Positions 1-9,609 of a DNA stretch of 64,000 nucleotides are shown piece by piece (position 1 is the stretch's first letter; the number at the start of each line of letters is the position of its first letter). The position numbers and the translations under genes are program-made. The notes below the pieces were generated by a model. The model did not search any database, had not been told where the DNA came from, and worked only from the letters and a program-made list of their open reading frames with translations. This DNA is from Gimesia sp. GTDB lineage: Bacteria; Planctomycetota; Planctomycetia; Planctomycetales; Planctomycetaceae. Location: contig PAJV01000068.1 of the NCBI GenBank assembly GCA_002706765.1, positions 124,001 to 188,000 on the forward strand, written 5' to 3'.

Positions 1-2
1 AT

Positions 3-1256
3 GGTCATATCTTTGATATTTCCCTGCATGGCTTCCCGTATGGAATGCTCAAGAGCTGTCGAAAATACTGGACCCAGGAAATCGCCGATTCCATCGTGCC
101 TCTCCGTGGCGTCCGTTTTGAAAATCCACAGTTCTCACTCGAAACCACATTCACCCGCGAGGACTTCACGCGTCTGCTGATTGAAAAATTCAGTATTGAA
201 CCTGAGACCGTCAAAAGCTTTTTTGATACCGCCCGTAAGATGAACTTCTTCGATGACCAGGGGAAAACCACCCGCGAACTCTTCGAAGAATTCTTTCCCG
301 GCCGCGATGACGTCGTTCGACTGTTGATGGAACCGATTTCCTATGCCAACGGTTCCACACTGGAAGACCCCGCGATTACCTACGGAATTGTCTTCTCCAA
401 CTTCATGCAGAAAGGCGTCTACACGTTCCGTGGTGGCACAGACCGCCTGGTGAAGCTGATTAAAGCCGAAATGGAAAAGAATGGCGTCGATGTGCGCATC
501 CGCACCCAGGTCGAGAAAGTCGAAGTCAGTCCCGATCGTCGTGTGACGGGAGTTGTGGTCAACGGAAAGCGGATTGGCTGTAAAGCCATCATGTCGAATT
601 CGAACATCAAAGGTACAATTCTTAATCTGGTCGGCGAAGAGCACTTCGATCCGGAATTCATCGAAGAGACCAAAGCCGTGCGTCTGAATAACAGCAGTAC
701 GCAGGTTTATATCGCTCTCAAGCCCGGTGATGAACTCAACTTCTGCGGTGATCTGCTGTTCCATTCCGAGCATAACGGCTTCGACATCAAAGCCATGCTC
801 AGCAAAGAAGTCAGCAGTCGTACATTCTCGTTTTATTATCCGGAAACACGTCCGGGCAGCGATCGTTCTCTGATCGTCTCATCCACGAACGCGAACTTCA
901 GTGACTGGGCCGACCTCCCCGAAGAACAGTATGAAGCCGACAAAAATCATCTGATCGAAACCACTCTCGATTGCCTCGAGCAGTATGTTCCCAACATTCG
1001 CGACCGGGTGGATCACCTCGAAGCTTCGACACCGCGAACGTTTCAGCGCTACACACAGCATCTGCAGGGCGCATCATTCGGCACCAAGTTTGAAGGTCTC
1101 AAAGTCAGTAAGGAACTGCCCGAACAGATCGAAGGTCTGTATCATGCCGGTTCGGTGGGAATTATCATGTCCGGCTGGCTGGGAGCCGTCAACTACGGCG
1201 TGATCGTCAGTAATGATGTGGATAAATATCTGACCCCCGCTGCCGCCCGCATTTAG
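3..1256 (+). CDS. CrtI-like phytoene desaturase family FAD oxidoreductase (5' truncated by window edge)
   Basis: The reading frame is open to the first base, so the N-terminus with the expected GxGxxG dinucleotide-binding fold lies outside the window; the first internal Met is at 45 but the upstream codons read as protein ([14 protein letters not shown]). The visible part resembles carotenoid desaturases/isomerases: a substrate domain, then a C-terminal FAD-closing motif ([22 protein letters not shown]). Family members dehydrogenate or isomerise polyenes using FAD. A FabZ-like dehydratase follows after 46 bases, which suggests action on a fatty-acyl or polyene chain rather than on ordinary carotenoids; that is inference. 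Family assignment is confident, substrate is not. Confidence 0.85.
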   Translation, partial: GHIFDISLHGFPYGMLKSCRKYWTQEIADSIVPLRGVRFENPQFSLETTFTREDFTRLLIEKFSIEPETVKSFFDTARKMNFFDDQGKTTRELFEEFFPGRDDVVRLLMEPISYANGSTLEDPAITYGIVFSNFMQKGVYTFRGGTDRLVKLIKAEMEKNGVDVRIRTQVEKVEVSPDRRVTGVVVNGKRIGCKAIMSNSNIKGTILNLVGEEHFDPEFIEETKAVRLNNSSTQVYIALKPGDELNFCGDLLFHSEHNGFDIKAMLSKEVSSRTFSFYYPETRPGSDRSLIVSSTNANFSDWADLPEEQYEADKNHLIETTLDCLEQYVPNIRDRVDHLEASTPRTFQRYTQHLQGASFGTKFEGLKVSKELPEQIEGLYHAGSVGIIMSGWLGAVNYGVIVSNDVDKYLTPAAARI

Positions 1257-1302
1257 TTCTTGCCGAATCTGAATATAAACAAATACGAAACGGAATGTTC
1301 TC

Positions 1303-1728
1303 GTGAATCTGGATGATATCAAAGCCTGTATACCTCACCGCGAACCATTTTTGTGGCTCGACGAAGTCGTATCGATCGAAGAAAACAGCATCCACGCCCG
1401 CAAGTTTGTCTCACCTGAAATCGATATCTTTCAGGGACACTATCCCGATCATCCGGTTCTGCCTGGCGTGATCCTCTGTGAAGCCGCCATGCAGGCTGCA
1501 GCCGTTTTTATTGCGAAAACCGATGCCCCCGAGGCAGGTAAAGTTCCCGTTGCCACTCGCTTGAACAACACCAAATTCCGCCGCATGGTCAAGCCGGGAG
1601 AAACGATCGAGATTCTGGTCTCGCTGACCGAAAAGCTGGGCGGTGCTTACTTTTTTACCGGTAAAATCTCGGTGGGAAAAGAGACGGCAGTGCGGCTCGA
1701 ATTTGCAGTGACCGCGGCTGACGGCTGA
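1303..1728 (+). CDS. FabZ-like 3-hydroxyacyl-ACP dehydratase (HotDog fold)
   Basis: The 141-residue product has the FabZ layout: an N-terminal IPHREPFLWLDEV segment followed by the catalytic helix region GHYPDHPVLPGVILCEAAMQ. His46 and Glu60 correspond to the FabZ catalytic pair. FabZ enzymes dehydrate 3-hydroxyacyl-ACP in type II fatty acid synthesis. The start is GTG; the nearby ATG at 1295 runs straight into a stop in another frame. It lies in the same orientation 46 bases behind a CrtI-like desaturase, probably co-transcribed, and may serve a specialised acyl or polyene pathway rather than housekeeping synthesis. Confidence 0.88.
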   Translation: MNLDDIKACIPHREPFLWLDEVVSIEENSIHARKFVSPEIDIFQGHYPDHPVLPGVILCEAAMQAAAVFIAKTDAPEAGKVPVATRLNNTKFRRMVKPGETIEILVSLTEKLGGAYFFTGKISVGKETAVRLEFAVTAADG

Positions 1729-1731
1729 ATA

Positions 1732-3018
1732 TCATTTCCGGGCTGACTGATCTTCAATCCGATACAGGAAATGCTCGGTTCTGAGAATCAGTGACTTGCC
1801 TGCCACCGCCAGTGAAGCGACACAGCCTTCCTCCAGTTTATTCGAAGCCAGTTCCTTGTATTCTTTTCCGGGGAGAAACACCCGCGTCACACCTTCGCGA
1901 TCGGGGGCGTAGATCTTACCATCTGCATAAATGGGAGACGCGGAAAACGAACTGCGGTCCATACGTTCTTTCCAGACCTCATCTCCCGTCTCTGCATCCA
2001 GGCAGGTCGCGATTCCCTTGTCATCAATCATGTACAACAGGCCGTCAATCAGTAACTGTGATGGCTTTGAAGGGATACCTTTCTGTTCGATCCACTTCAC
2101 ATGCGAGTCCGTGACGTTTCCATTACCACCCGGGTTGACCGCGTACAGATGGGCTTTACCAAATCCGGTACCGACATAAATCTTTTCACCATCAAATAAG
2201 GGGCGATTGGCGGCGGAATGCTGTGGGTAATAAAACTTCCAGTACTCATCTCCCGTTAATGGATTGTAGGAGAGCGTCGCTTTGGCAGCGGGGCTGATCA
2301 GCTGCACGCGTCCTTCGTATTCAATCACCCGGGGGGTAGCGAATGCTTTTTTGAAGTCGCCATTTTTTGTGCCATAATCAATGTCCCGGTCTTTCTTCCA
2401 GACTTCTTTTCCCGTCTCTTTGTCCAGCGCGACAATGTACTGAAAATCGTAGCCATCATATTGCAGAATCAGCAGGTTCTGATAAATGATGGGAGACGAA
2501 CCGGCACCCCGCCAGTGATTGCAGGGATAATCGCGTCGTTCCCATAATACTTTCGCGGTGTTCGTATCCAGGCAGGCAGTGCCATACGCGCCGTAGTGCA
2601 CATAGATTCGACCTTCCTCAATAATCGGAGTACTGGAGGCATGAGAATTACTGGGATCGATATACTGAGGTTTCTCAACATCAAAAATCTTTTGATCGTG
2701 CAGAATTATGCCCGTATTGAAATCGACGCAGACGACACCCAGCTCTTTGCCATCTTTGGTTGAAGTCGTCACCCACACCTGATCTTTCCAGACAACAGGA
2801 GAGGACCAGGCCCGCCCATGCACTGAGGTTTTCCAGACGATGTTCTCTGTCTCGCTCCAGGTGGTGGGCAATCCGGTTGCCTGCGATGTGCCGTCGGCGT
2901 ACGGACCTCGGAACTGATTCCAGTGGGGTTCTTCTGCAATCGCCCATGATGCTGACAGATTGATCACAGCCAGCAGACAGAGAGCAGAGAACAGACATCG
3001 CATGGGGAGCAGGGCCAT
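1732..3018 (-). CDS. Secreted PQQ-type beta-propeller protein
   Basis: This 428-residue protein starts with a signal peptide (hydrophobic run around residues 7-28 ending ASWAIAEEP), then the planctomycete-typical HWNQFRGPYADG opening. Repeated blades carry motifs such as GKEVWKKDRDID, TGDEYWKFYY and TGDEVWKERM, spaced as in PQQ/BamB-like propellers. Export to the periplasm is expected. These proteins are common in planctomycetes; most have no proven activity and no PQQ-dehydrogenase active-site block is obvious here. It converges on the FabZ-like gene with only 3 bases between the stops. Confidence 0.85.
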   Translation of the reverse strand: MALLPMRCLFSALCLLAVINLSASWAIAEEPHWNQFRGPYADGTSQATGLPTTWSETENIVWKTSVHGRAWSSPVVWKDQVWVTTSTKDGKELGVVCVDFNTGIILHDQKIFDVEKPQYIDPSNSHASSTPIIEEGRIYVHYGAYGTACLDTNTAKVLWERRDYPCNHWRGAGSSPIIYQNLLILQYDGYDFQYIVALDKETGKEVWKKDRDIDYGTKNGDFKKAFATPRVIEYEGRVQLISPAAKATLSYNPLTGDEYWKFYYPQHSAANRPLFDGEKIYVGTGFGKAHLYAVNPGGNGNVTDSHVKWIEQKGIPSKPSQLLIDGLLYMIDDKGIATCLDAETGDEVWKERMDRSSFSASPIYADGKIYAPDREGVTRVFLPGKEYKELASNKLEEGCVASLAVAGKSLILRTEHFLYRIEDQSARK

Positions 3019-3191
3019 AGGAGATTCCTGAATTGAATATAAAATAAGCGGGCAGGCAAGCAGGAGTTGATCGGTAGAGTCGGAACACCACAGTATCAGG
3101 GATAATAACTAAAGGAAGTTAACAGGCAGACACTGTTATCTGCTGTGTTCGATTATAAGAGCCGTCACCCCTGATGCAATTGTAAAGCCGA

Positions 3192-3701
3192 TTATTCTGT
3201 TTCTGAAGAATCTTTACGGGTGAACTCCACATCGATGATCTCTTCCTCTGCGGGAGTGTGAGGGGAGCCCGTCGATTGCTGAAAATCCTGAAACTGGGTC
3301 CCACTGGTATAGAACGTATTCTGTGAGCGGACCTGCAGTAATGCCCGCTGTTTGAGCCATTCCCCCATCCGGATTTTCAGCATTTCACGTAAGGAAGGAA
3401 TCAGTAAAGCAAAGCCAACCATGTCGGTCATGATGCCGGGCGTGATCAGAAAAGCGCCGGCGATCAGAATCATCAATCCATCCAGCACGACGCCCGTGGG
3501 AGGCTGTCCCTGCACCATGCTCTGCTGGATTTTTTTCCAGGCCTGCGAGCCCTGCTTCCGGGCCAGCCAGGCGCCCAGAATACCCGTCACTACTACCAGA
3601 CCGAACGTGATCACCGGACTGGTCAGCGAACTGAACCAGAGCAGTAGCCACAGCTCGGCGAGCGGAATAATCGTGAACAGAAGAAACAGTCGTAACAGCA
3701 C
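3192..3701 (-). CDS. fxsA: FxsA family membrane protein
   Basis: The 169-residue product matches FxsA: two N-terminal membrane segments (about residues 3-45) with a PLAELWLLLWF motif, a cytoplasmic KQGSQAWKKIQQSMVQG stretch, and a third membrane region DGLMILIAGAFLITPGIMTD, followed by a soluble acidic tail. FxsA proteins are small inner-membrane proteins; in E. coli overexpression relieves F-plasmid exclusion of phage T7. The start is GTG and no strong ribosome-binding site is visible. It stands alone; a 104-bp repeat lies 42 bases upstream. Confidence 0.88.
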   Translation of the reverse strand: MLLRLFLLFTIIPLAELWLLLWFSSLTSPVITFGLVVVTGILGAWLARKQGSQAWKKIQQSMVQGQPPTGVVLDGLMILIAGAFLITPGIMTDMVGFALLIPSLREMLKIRMGEWLKQRALLQVRSQNTFYTSGTQFQDFQQSTGSPHTPAEEEIIDVEFTRKDSSETE

Positions 3702-3743
3702 AGTCAGTCACCGAAAATAAAGAAAATGATGCGAGGCCTTGTG

Positions 3744-3847
3744 CTTTGTCAAGCGGGACATTGAGGGTTGGGTGTGTTGTTTATGTGCTCCGTTGTCGCA
3801 CTCTCGTGATATTGATCAGCCCCAAATTTAAAAATGACATTCCACTA
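3744..3847 (+). repeat. 104-bp dispersed repeat, copy 1
   Basis: This segment recurs in inverted orientation at 16454-16556. A 34-base block at 3785-3818 is identical to the reverse complement of 16482-16515 (core CTCCGTTGTCGCACTCTCG), and the flanks to CTTTGTCAAG on one side and ATGACATTCCACTA on the other match with few substitutions. It lies in the upstream region of the fxsA-like gene. No coding potential or transposase is evident. Confidence 0.85.
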
Positions 3848-4575
3848 GTCCGATATTCTATACCAAACAGGCATGGCTGAACATCCCCACCTGCAGAATC
3901 GCCGACAGCAATCCGCGGGTGAATTCACGGTCACCTGATTATTGTCCCCTCCTTCCGATTCTTCATCACTGCCGGAATGACACTACACAGATCCGACTTG
4001 ACCCCGTCCTGCCACGGAAGAAACTACGCTGTTATGCGTCGCGCGCGTCGCCCTGATTCTTCTATCTGATCAAAGATCAGCGGGAGTCAAAACCGCATGC
4101 TCAATATCGCTTGTCTGAATGGGATTTCCACTTTCTGCGACAACGGAAGTTCCGGATGAGCACCTGTTTTCGGACCTGTTTCAAACACTTAAAACGCACA
4201 TCCACGCCTGTATTACAAAACTAACCACACGACACGCGACAATCCTGCGCCAACAGGGGAAGAGTCACTCTGGAACGATTTCTGAATCAAACCCGCCAAC
4301 AGGAGAGGCAGAACGATGCCCATTCCTGGATCCGTTCTTAGTAACAGCCAGCGAGTCTCCGGCAGGTAGCACAGCAAGTTCCGGGAAATATACAGCAAGT
4401 GGCATCCCCTCTCGTTCGTTGCCTTATTTTATCAGAGAACGTGCTGAAGCCTGCAGCTGAATTTAAGATCATCGCCTGCAATTCCTTGACTGTCAGCATC
4501 TCAGTAGCGTTTCCAGCAATACACCCTGTACAGTCAAATCCAGCAAATCAATCTCCTTCATCTCAATTTTTTACC
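3848..4575. other. Intergenic region without a convincing gene
   Basis: About 730 bases between the repeat and the iteron cluster. Open frames exist on both strands (for example 4119-4460 on the plus strand) but their translations are low-complexity, Ser/Thr/Pro rich, lack family resemblance and lack a clear ribosome-binding site, so they are not called. No tRNA or strong hairpin terminator was recognised. Confidence 0.6.
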
Positions 4576-4641
4576 TGCATTTTATTGCGTTCTCAGGTGC
4601 AAGATGTTGCATTTTCAGGTGCAGAAAATTGCACTGACAGC
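4576..4641 (+). promoter_or_regulatory. Three tandem 22-bp iterons upstream of the RND efflux operon
   Basis: Units begin exactly 22 bases apart at 4576, 4598 and 4620 and share TGCA, then TTGC nine bases further on, then T.TCAG. Unit 2 contains the perfect inverted repeat TGCAA-GATG-TTGCA and unit 3 contains GTGCA-GAAAAT-TGCAC; unit 1 is more degenerate. Spacing of two helical turns suits a regulator binding as stacked dimers. The cluster lies about 230 bases upstream of the efflux adaptor gene, which has no adjacent regulator gene. Confidence 0.55.
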
Positions 4642-4873
4642 GGCGTGGAGAACGAAGAGATCTGATTTTAATGTTCATGAAACGAAAGGGAAAATAATAA
4701 TTTCTGAAAGATTTACCCTGTGATTCAGGGCATAAACAGGTTTGCACATCTTGTTTACCGGAATTCTCATTTCGCTGGTATGTCGATTGCGTATCTGTTC
4801 AGAGTTCATTTTATTTTTATTGTCCCTGGTTAATGCTCCTGTACAGGACATGGGAAACAACTGCGAGTAAAAC

Positions 4874-6163
4874 ATGATGAAACACTCACCACTTTCTATT
4901 CTCAGTCTGCTGCTTATTTCACTTTTTTTGCAGGCTTGCTCCAAGCTGGAGGGACATAGCAACACAGAGCAGCATACAGAGCACCCTCGACACAAAATTA
5001 TTGTGACCAGCCCGATGAAGAAGGACGTGATCAGTACACAGCAGTATGTCTGCCAGATCCACTCTTATCGACATATTGAGGTCCGGGCTCTGGAGGGCGG
5101 ATATCTTGAAGAGATCCCCGTCAAAGAAGGACAGATGGTAAAGCAGGGGAGCACGATGTTCAGGATTTTACCGACTCTGTACGAGGCAAAACTGAACGCA
5201 GAAAAGGCGGAAGTCCAGCTGGCTCAGATTGAATACAACAATACGGAGAGGTTATACAATCAGAAAGTGGTCGCGAAACCAGAAGTCGCACTTGCCGAGG
5301 CAAAGCTGGCAAAAGTGAAGGCCAAGATGCAACTGACACAGGCTGAACTGGACTTTGCGACGATTAAGGCACCCTTTGAGGGCATTATAGATAAACAGCA
5401 TCATCAGCAGGGGAGCCTGATTTCAGAGGGTGACATTCTCACCACTTTGTCTGACAACAGCGTCATGTGGGTTTACTTTAACGTACCTGAAGCACGTTAT
5501 CTGGAGTATAAAGCCGACCCTCACAGAGATGATATTAAGGTAGAACTCCAACTGGCGGATGGCTCAAAGTTCCCGCAGATTGGCAAAATTGGGGCGATAG
5601 AAGCCGATTTTAATAACGAGACCGGGAACATTTCTTTCCGTGCCGATTTCCCCAACCCGGATGGCCTGTTGCGACATGGTCAGACCGGAAACATTTTGCT
5701 CAGTCGCGTTCTCAAGGACGCTATCGTTATCCCTCAGCGGGCAACGTATGAGATTCTTGCCAGGAAGTATGCTTATGTTGTTGGTAAGGATGATCTAAAG
5801 GATTCCATGGAGCACACTGAGAATCATGCAGTGAAGGGACAGGGAGAGCAGGGAAAAAAACATGCTGAACACTCTGACGGAAAGCATGAGGAGCAATTCA
5901 CTGAAAAAAATACAGAACAGCATTCAGATGCACATGTCGGACATCATGAGAGCGAACACGCGGAAGAACGTGGCATCGTGCATCAGCGTGAAATTATCAT
6001 CTTAAAAGAGCTGGACGACATATTTCTTATCAAAACAGGACTCGACGTGAACGATAAGATCGTACTTGAGGGGATCCAACAGGTTCGCGATGGAGAGCAG
6101 GTGGAATACGAGTACCTGGCTCCCGAAAGGGCACTTGAGAACCTGAAATACCACGCAGAATAG
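4874..6163 (+). CDS. RND efflux periplasmic adaptor (membrane fusion protein), lipoprotein
   Basis: The 429-residue product has a lipoprotein signal (LLLISLFLQAC, lipid-modified Cys22) and the AcrA/HlyD-D23 plan: a lipoyl half (IEVRALEGGYLEEIPVKEGQMVKQG), an alpha-hairpin coiled coil (residues about 115-160), the second lipoyl half (TIKAPFEGIIDKQHHQQGSLISEG) and a beta-barrel domain. It would link the inner-membrane pump to the outer-membrane channel. An unusual His/Glu-rich insert of about 55 residues sits at residues 310-366, between barrel and membrane-proximal domain; a shorter His-rich stretch follows Cys22. First gene of the operon; the pump gene starts 12 bases after its stop. Confidence 0.93.
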   Translation: MMKHSPLSILSLLLISLFLQACSKLEGHSNTEQHTEHPRHKIIVTSPMKKDVISTQQYVCQIHSYRHIEVRALEGGYLEEIPVKEGQMVKQGSTMFRILPTLYEAKLNAEKAEVQLAQIEYNNTERLYNQKVVAKPEVALAEAKLAKVKAKMQLTQAELDFATIKAPFEGIIDKQHHQQGSLISEGDILTTLSDNSVMWVYFNVPEARYLEYKADPHRDDIKVELQLADGSKFPQIGKIGAIEADFNNETGNISFRADFPNPDGLLRHGQTGNILLSRVLKDAIVIPQRATYEILARKYAYVVGKDDLKDSMEHTENHAVKGQGEQGKKHAEHSDGKHEEQFTEKNTEQHSDAHVGHHESEHAEERGIVHQREIIILKELDDIFLIKTGLDVNDKIVLEGIQQVRDGEQVEYEYLAPERALENLKYHAE

Positions 6164-6174
6164 GAACCCCCGCC

Positions 6175-9100
6175 ATGTTTGTGAAATTTCTTCACAGGCC
6201 TGCCCTGGCCATTGTCATCTCTCTGCTGATCCTGTTCATGGGTGGGCTGGCGATCGGCACACTGCCGATTTCGCAGTTTCCCTCGGTCGCGCCACCCAGC
6301 GTACGGGTCTCGGTTTCTTATCCTGGTGCCAGCGCCAAGATCTTAATCGACTCGACGATGGTGATCCTGGAGCAAGCCATCAATGGTGTCCCGAATATGC
6401 GTTACATGATGGGCGATGCTACCAGTGCCGGGGAAGGAACAATTCAGATCGTCTTTGAACCAGGCACGGACGCAAATGTGGCAGTCATGAACGTTAACAA
6501 CCGGGTCAATATGGTCAAGAACCAACTCCCTCCCATCGTGGAGCGAGAGGGCATCATCGTCATGCAGAACATGACAAGCATGTTGATGTATGTGAATATT
6601 TTCAGTAAGGACCCCAACGTTGACCAAAACTTTCTTTACAACTACGCCACGGTTAACGTACTGAATGAGATCAAGCGGATTCCAGGCGTCGGTCGAGCTA
6701 CGATTCTCGGTAATCGCTCGTATGCCATGCGCGTCGAACTGAAACTTGATCGCATGCGGGCCTACAAGCTCGATGCCGAAGCAGTGATGGAGGCACTTAA
6801 CGAACAGAGCATGATTGGTTCACCAGGCCGACTGGGCCAGGCGACGGGCCAGACGTCTCAAAGCCTTGAGTACGTACTCACCTGGGTGGGACGCTATAAA
6901 ACGCCAGAGGAATATGAGCAGATCATTTTGAAGTCGAATCCCGAGGGCGAGATCTTGCGTCTGGGAGATGTTGCCAACGTCTCGCTGGGCTCTTCTTTCT
7001 ACGACCTTTATTCGGACATCGACGGCTTACCTTCGGCGGCCATCGTGCTTAAGCAAACCCCTGGCTCCAACGCGGCCCAGGTCATCAAAAAAGTCAAGGC
7101 GAAGGTGGCGGAGATCAAGCAGGAATCGTTCCCGCCGGGTATGGACTATGCAGTGACCTACGACGTTTCTCACTTCCTGGACGCATCCATCGAAAAGGTG
7201 CTGCATACCTTATTCGAGGCCTTCATCCTTGTTTCGCTGGTGGTCTATCTGTTCCTGGGAGACTTCCGCAGCACCTTGATCCCGACTCTGGCGGTTCCCG
7301 TATCGTTGATCGGCACATTCTTTTTCATGTTGATGTTCGGGATGTCGATCAACCTGATCACGCTGTTTGCCCTGGTGCTGGCGATCGGGGTCGTGGTGGA
7401 CGATGCGATTGTGGTGGTCGAAGCGGTGCATGAAAAAATGCATACCAAACACCTCGGCCCCTATCAGGCAACCCGGGAGGTCGTGCATGAGATCAGTGGC
7501 GCAATTATCGCCATTACACTTGTGATGACCGCGGTGTTCATTCCGGTCACCTTTATGACTGGCCCGGTGGGTGTCTTTTACCGTCAGTTTGCCCTCACGA
7601 TGGCCATGTCCATCGTGATCTCTGGTGTGGTTGCCTTATCGCTCACGCCAGTACTCTGCGCTATGATTCTCAAACCCCTCTCCGGCAACGAACAACGTGG
7701 CCTGATGGGTTTGGTTAACCGTAGTATCTTGAAGGTCGCCGGACGTTATGCTCCCGTTTTGCGCGGCTTGCTGAGCGTCCTGCTCGGGCTCGCTGTGGGG
7801 GCCGGGGTCTACTTTCTGCTGCACAATGAGTTAATCCACGAGGTGATATCCGAGCAGGTCGCATTGAACGGGACGAGGGTGCAGATCATCGCCAGTATCG
7901 TGGCGGTGTTGGCTATTTTATCGTTCCGAGCTGCGTTTTCGGGGAGCGACGGGAGTCAGAAGAAGCGGAGCCCGCTGGGTATCTTTTTGCATCTGTTCGA
8001 CCGGGGGGTTGAAAAAGTGACGGGTGGTTACGCCGCCATCCTGGGGTTGATCATCACACGACGCGTGCTGACCATCGTCGTCATTGGAGCCTTCGGTTAT
8101 GGTATTATGGTCGTGAACCAGGTGCTGCCCACGGGCTTTATTCCCCTGGAAGATCAGGGCATGATCTACGGCATCGTTCAAACGCCTCCAGGTTCGACGC
8201 TTGAGTACACGAACTCAAAGTGCCACGAACTGCAGGCGGTCTGCGAAGAAATGGACGAAATTACTTCGGTCTCCTCAATTGCGGGTTACGAAGTTCTGAC
8301 CGAAGGTCGCGGCTCCAATGCAGGAACTTGCATTATCAACTTGAAGCCATGGGCGGAGCGCGAGCTGACCTCGAAGGAGATCATCGAGGAACTGGAGAAA
8401 AAAGGAACAAAGATCGCCAACATAAAATTGGAGTTTTTTGAGCCACCTGCCGTACCGGGCTTTGGTGCCGCCGGGGGCTTCTCGGTGAACCTGCTCGATA
8501 AGACCAATAGTGGCAACTACGAGGCGCTTGGAAAAGTGACCGACACCTTCATGGCGGCTTTATCCAAACGCAAGGAACTCAAGGGATTGTTCACGTTCTT
8601 TGCCGCCAACTATCCGCAGTATGAGATCGTGATCGACAATGACGTGGCCATGCAAAAAGGGGTGTCGATCCGTGATGCCATGGACAATCTCTCCATCGTC
8701 GTCGGCAGTACCTGGGAACAAGGTTTTGTGCGCTTCGGTCAATTCTACAAGGTGTACGTGCAGGCTGCGCCGGAGTTTCGACGTTACCCCGAAGATTTGG
8801 CCAACATGTTTGTAAAAAACGACCGTGGCGAAATGGTTCCCTACTCCTCGTTTATGCAGATCAAGAAAAAACAGGGGCTGAACGAAATCAGTCGTTATAA
8901 CTTGTATCCAACCGCACCGATTCAAGGCGCTCCGGCAAAGGGTTACAGCAGCGGCGAGGCGATCGCGGCCATTCAGGAAGTTGCCGCCGAGACGCTGCCG
9001 CACGGCTTCGATATCGGTTGGCGTGGTCTTGCTTATGACGAGGCCAGCGCGGGGAATACGGCGATCTATATCTTATTAATCGTAGTCGTCTTCGTGTACA

Positions 9101-9609
9101 TGGTTCTGGTGGGACAATACGAAAGTTTTATTCTGCCACTGGCAGTCATCGTCTCTTTACCCGTGGGTCTGTTCGGATCGTTTCTGTTCCTGAAGTCGAT
9201 GGGGCTGGCGAACGATGTTTACTGCCAGATTGGTCTCGTCATGCTGGTAGGATTGCTGGGTAAGAATGCGATTCTGATTATCGAGTTCGCCGTCCAGCGC
9301 CGCCACGAAGGATTGAGCATCAAGGACTCTGGCATCGAGGGAGGGCGACTGCGCTTCCGGCCGATTCTGATGACGTCATTTGCTTTTATTGCCGGTCTGA
9401 TACCGCTGGTTCGCGCGACCGGTCCCGGGGCAATTGGTAACCGCACGATTGGTTCGACGGCTGTCGGCGGGATGCTCATGGGGACAATCATCGGGGTCCT
9501 GGTGATCCCCGGTCTCTACTATCTGTTCGGCAAAATGGCTGACGGGAAAAAACTGATTAGAGACGAGCACGACGAACCACTCAGCGAATTATTCGAACGC
9601 GATACATAA
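6175..9609 (+). CDS. RND multidrug efflux permease, HAE1 family, enlarged
   Basis: The 1144-residue product is an AcrB/MexF-type proton-driven pump. It starts with the amphipathic MFVKFLHRPALAIVIS helix, carries the relay pair Asp409-Asp410 in transmembrane helix 4 (GVVVDDAIVVVEAV) and the partner Lys1030 (LLGKNAILIIEFA). Periplasmic porter and docking domains fill both halves. It is about 90 residues longer than usual: residues roughly 508-598, just before the second repeat (HLFDRGVEKVTGGY), contain two extra hydrophobic stretches (LLSVLLGLAVGAGVYFLL and IIASIVAVLAILSF). It lies 12 bases behind the adaptor gene in the same operon. Substrate cannot be read from sequence. Confidence 0.95.
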   Translation: MFVKFLHRPALAIVISLLILFMGGLAIGTLPISQFPSVAPPSVRVSVSYPGASAKILIDSTMVILEQAINGVPNMRYMMGDATSAGEGTIQIVFEPGTDANVAVMNVNNRVNMVKNQLPPIVEREGIIVMQNMTSMLMYVNIFSKDPNVDQNFLYNYATVNVLNEIKRIPGVGRATILGNRSYAMRVELKLDRMRAYKLDAEAVMEALNEQSMIGSPGRLGQATGQTSQSLEYVLTWVGRYKTPEEYEQIILKSNPEGEILRLGDVANVSLGSSFYDLYSDIDGLPSAAIVLKQTPGSNAAQVIKKVKAKVAEIKQESFPPGMDYAVTYDVSHFLDASIEKVLHTLFEAFILVSLVVYLFLGDFRSTLIPTLAVPVSLIGTFFFMLMFGMSINLITLFALVLAIGVVVDDAIVVVEAVHEKMHTKHLGPYQATREVVHEISGAIIAITLVMTAVFIPVTFMTGPVGVFYRQFALTMAMSIVISGVVALSLTPVLCAMILKPLSGNEQRGLMGLVNRSILKVAGRYAPVLRGLLSVLLGLAVGAGVYFLLHNELIHEVISEQVALNGTRVQIIASIVAVLAILSFRAAFSGSDGSQKKRSPLGIFLHLFDRGVEKVTGGYAAILGLIITRRVLTIVVIGAFGYGIMVVNQVLPTGFIPLEDQGMIYGIVQTPPGSTLEYTNSKCHELQAVCEEMDEITSVSSIAGYEVLTEGRGSNAGTCIINLKPWAERELTSKEIIEELEKKGTKIANIKLEFFEPPAVPGFGAAGGFSVNLLDKTNSGNYEALGKVTDTFMAALSKRKELKGLFTFFAANYPQYEIVIDNDVAMQKGVSIRDAMDNLSIVVGSTWEQGFVRFGQFYKVYVQAAPEFRRYPEDLANMFVKNDRGEMVPYSSFMQIKKKQGLNEISRYNLYPTAPIQGAPAKGYSSGEAIAAIQEVAAETLPHGFDIGWRGLAYDEASAGNTAIYILLIVVVFVYMVLVGQYESFILPLAVIVSLPVGLFGSFLFLKSMGLANDVYCQIGLVMLVGLLGKNAILIIEFAVQRRHEGLSIKDSGIEGGRLRFRPILMTSFAFIAGLIPLVRATGPGAIGNRTIGSTAVGGMLMGTIIGVLVIPGLYYLFGKMADGKKLIRDEHDEPLSELFERDT

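Noticed and set aside
135..773. Long minus-strand frame inside the desaturase-like gene
   Set aside because: Complement of a real coding gene; the translation shows no family features and no ribosome-binding site.
4119..4665. Two overlapping plus-strand frames upstream of the efflux operon
   Set aside because: Low-complexity translations and no ribosome-binding site; the second frame also overlaps the iterons, which are better explained as regulatory.
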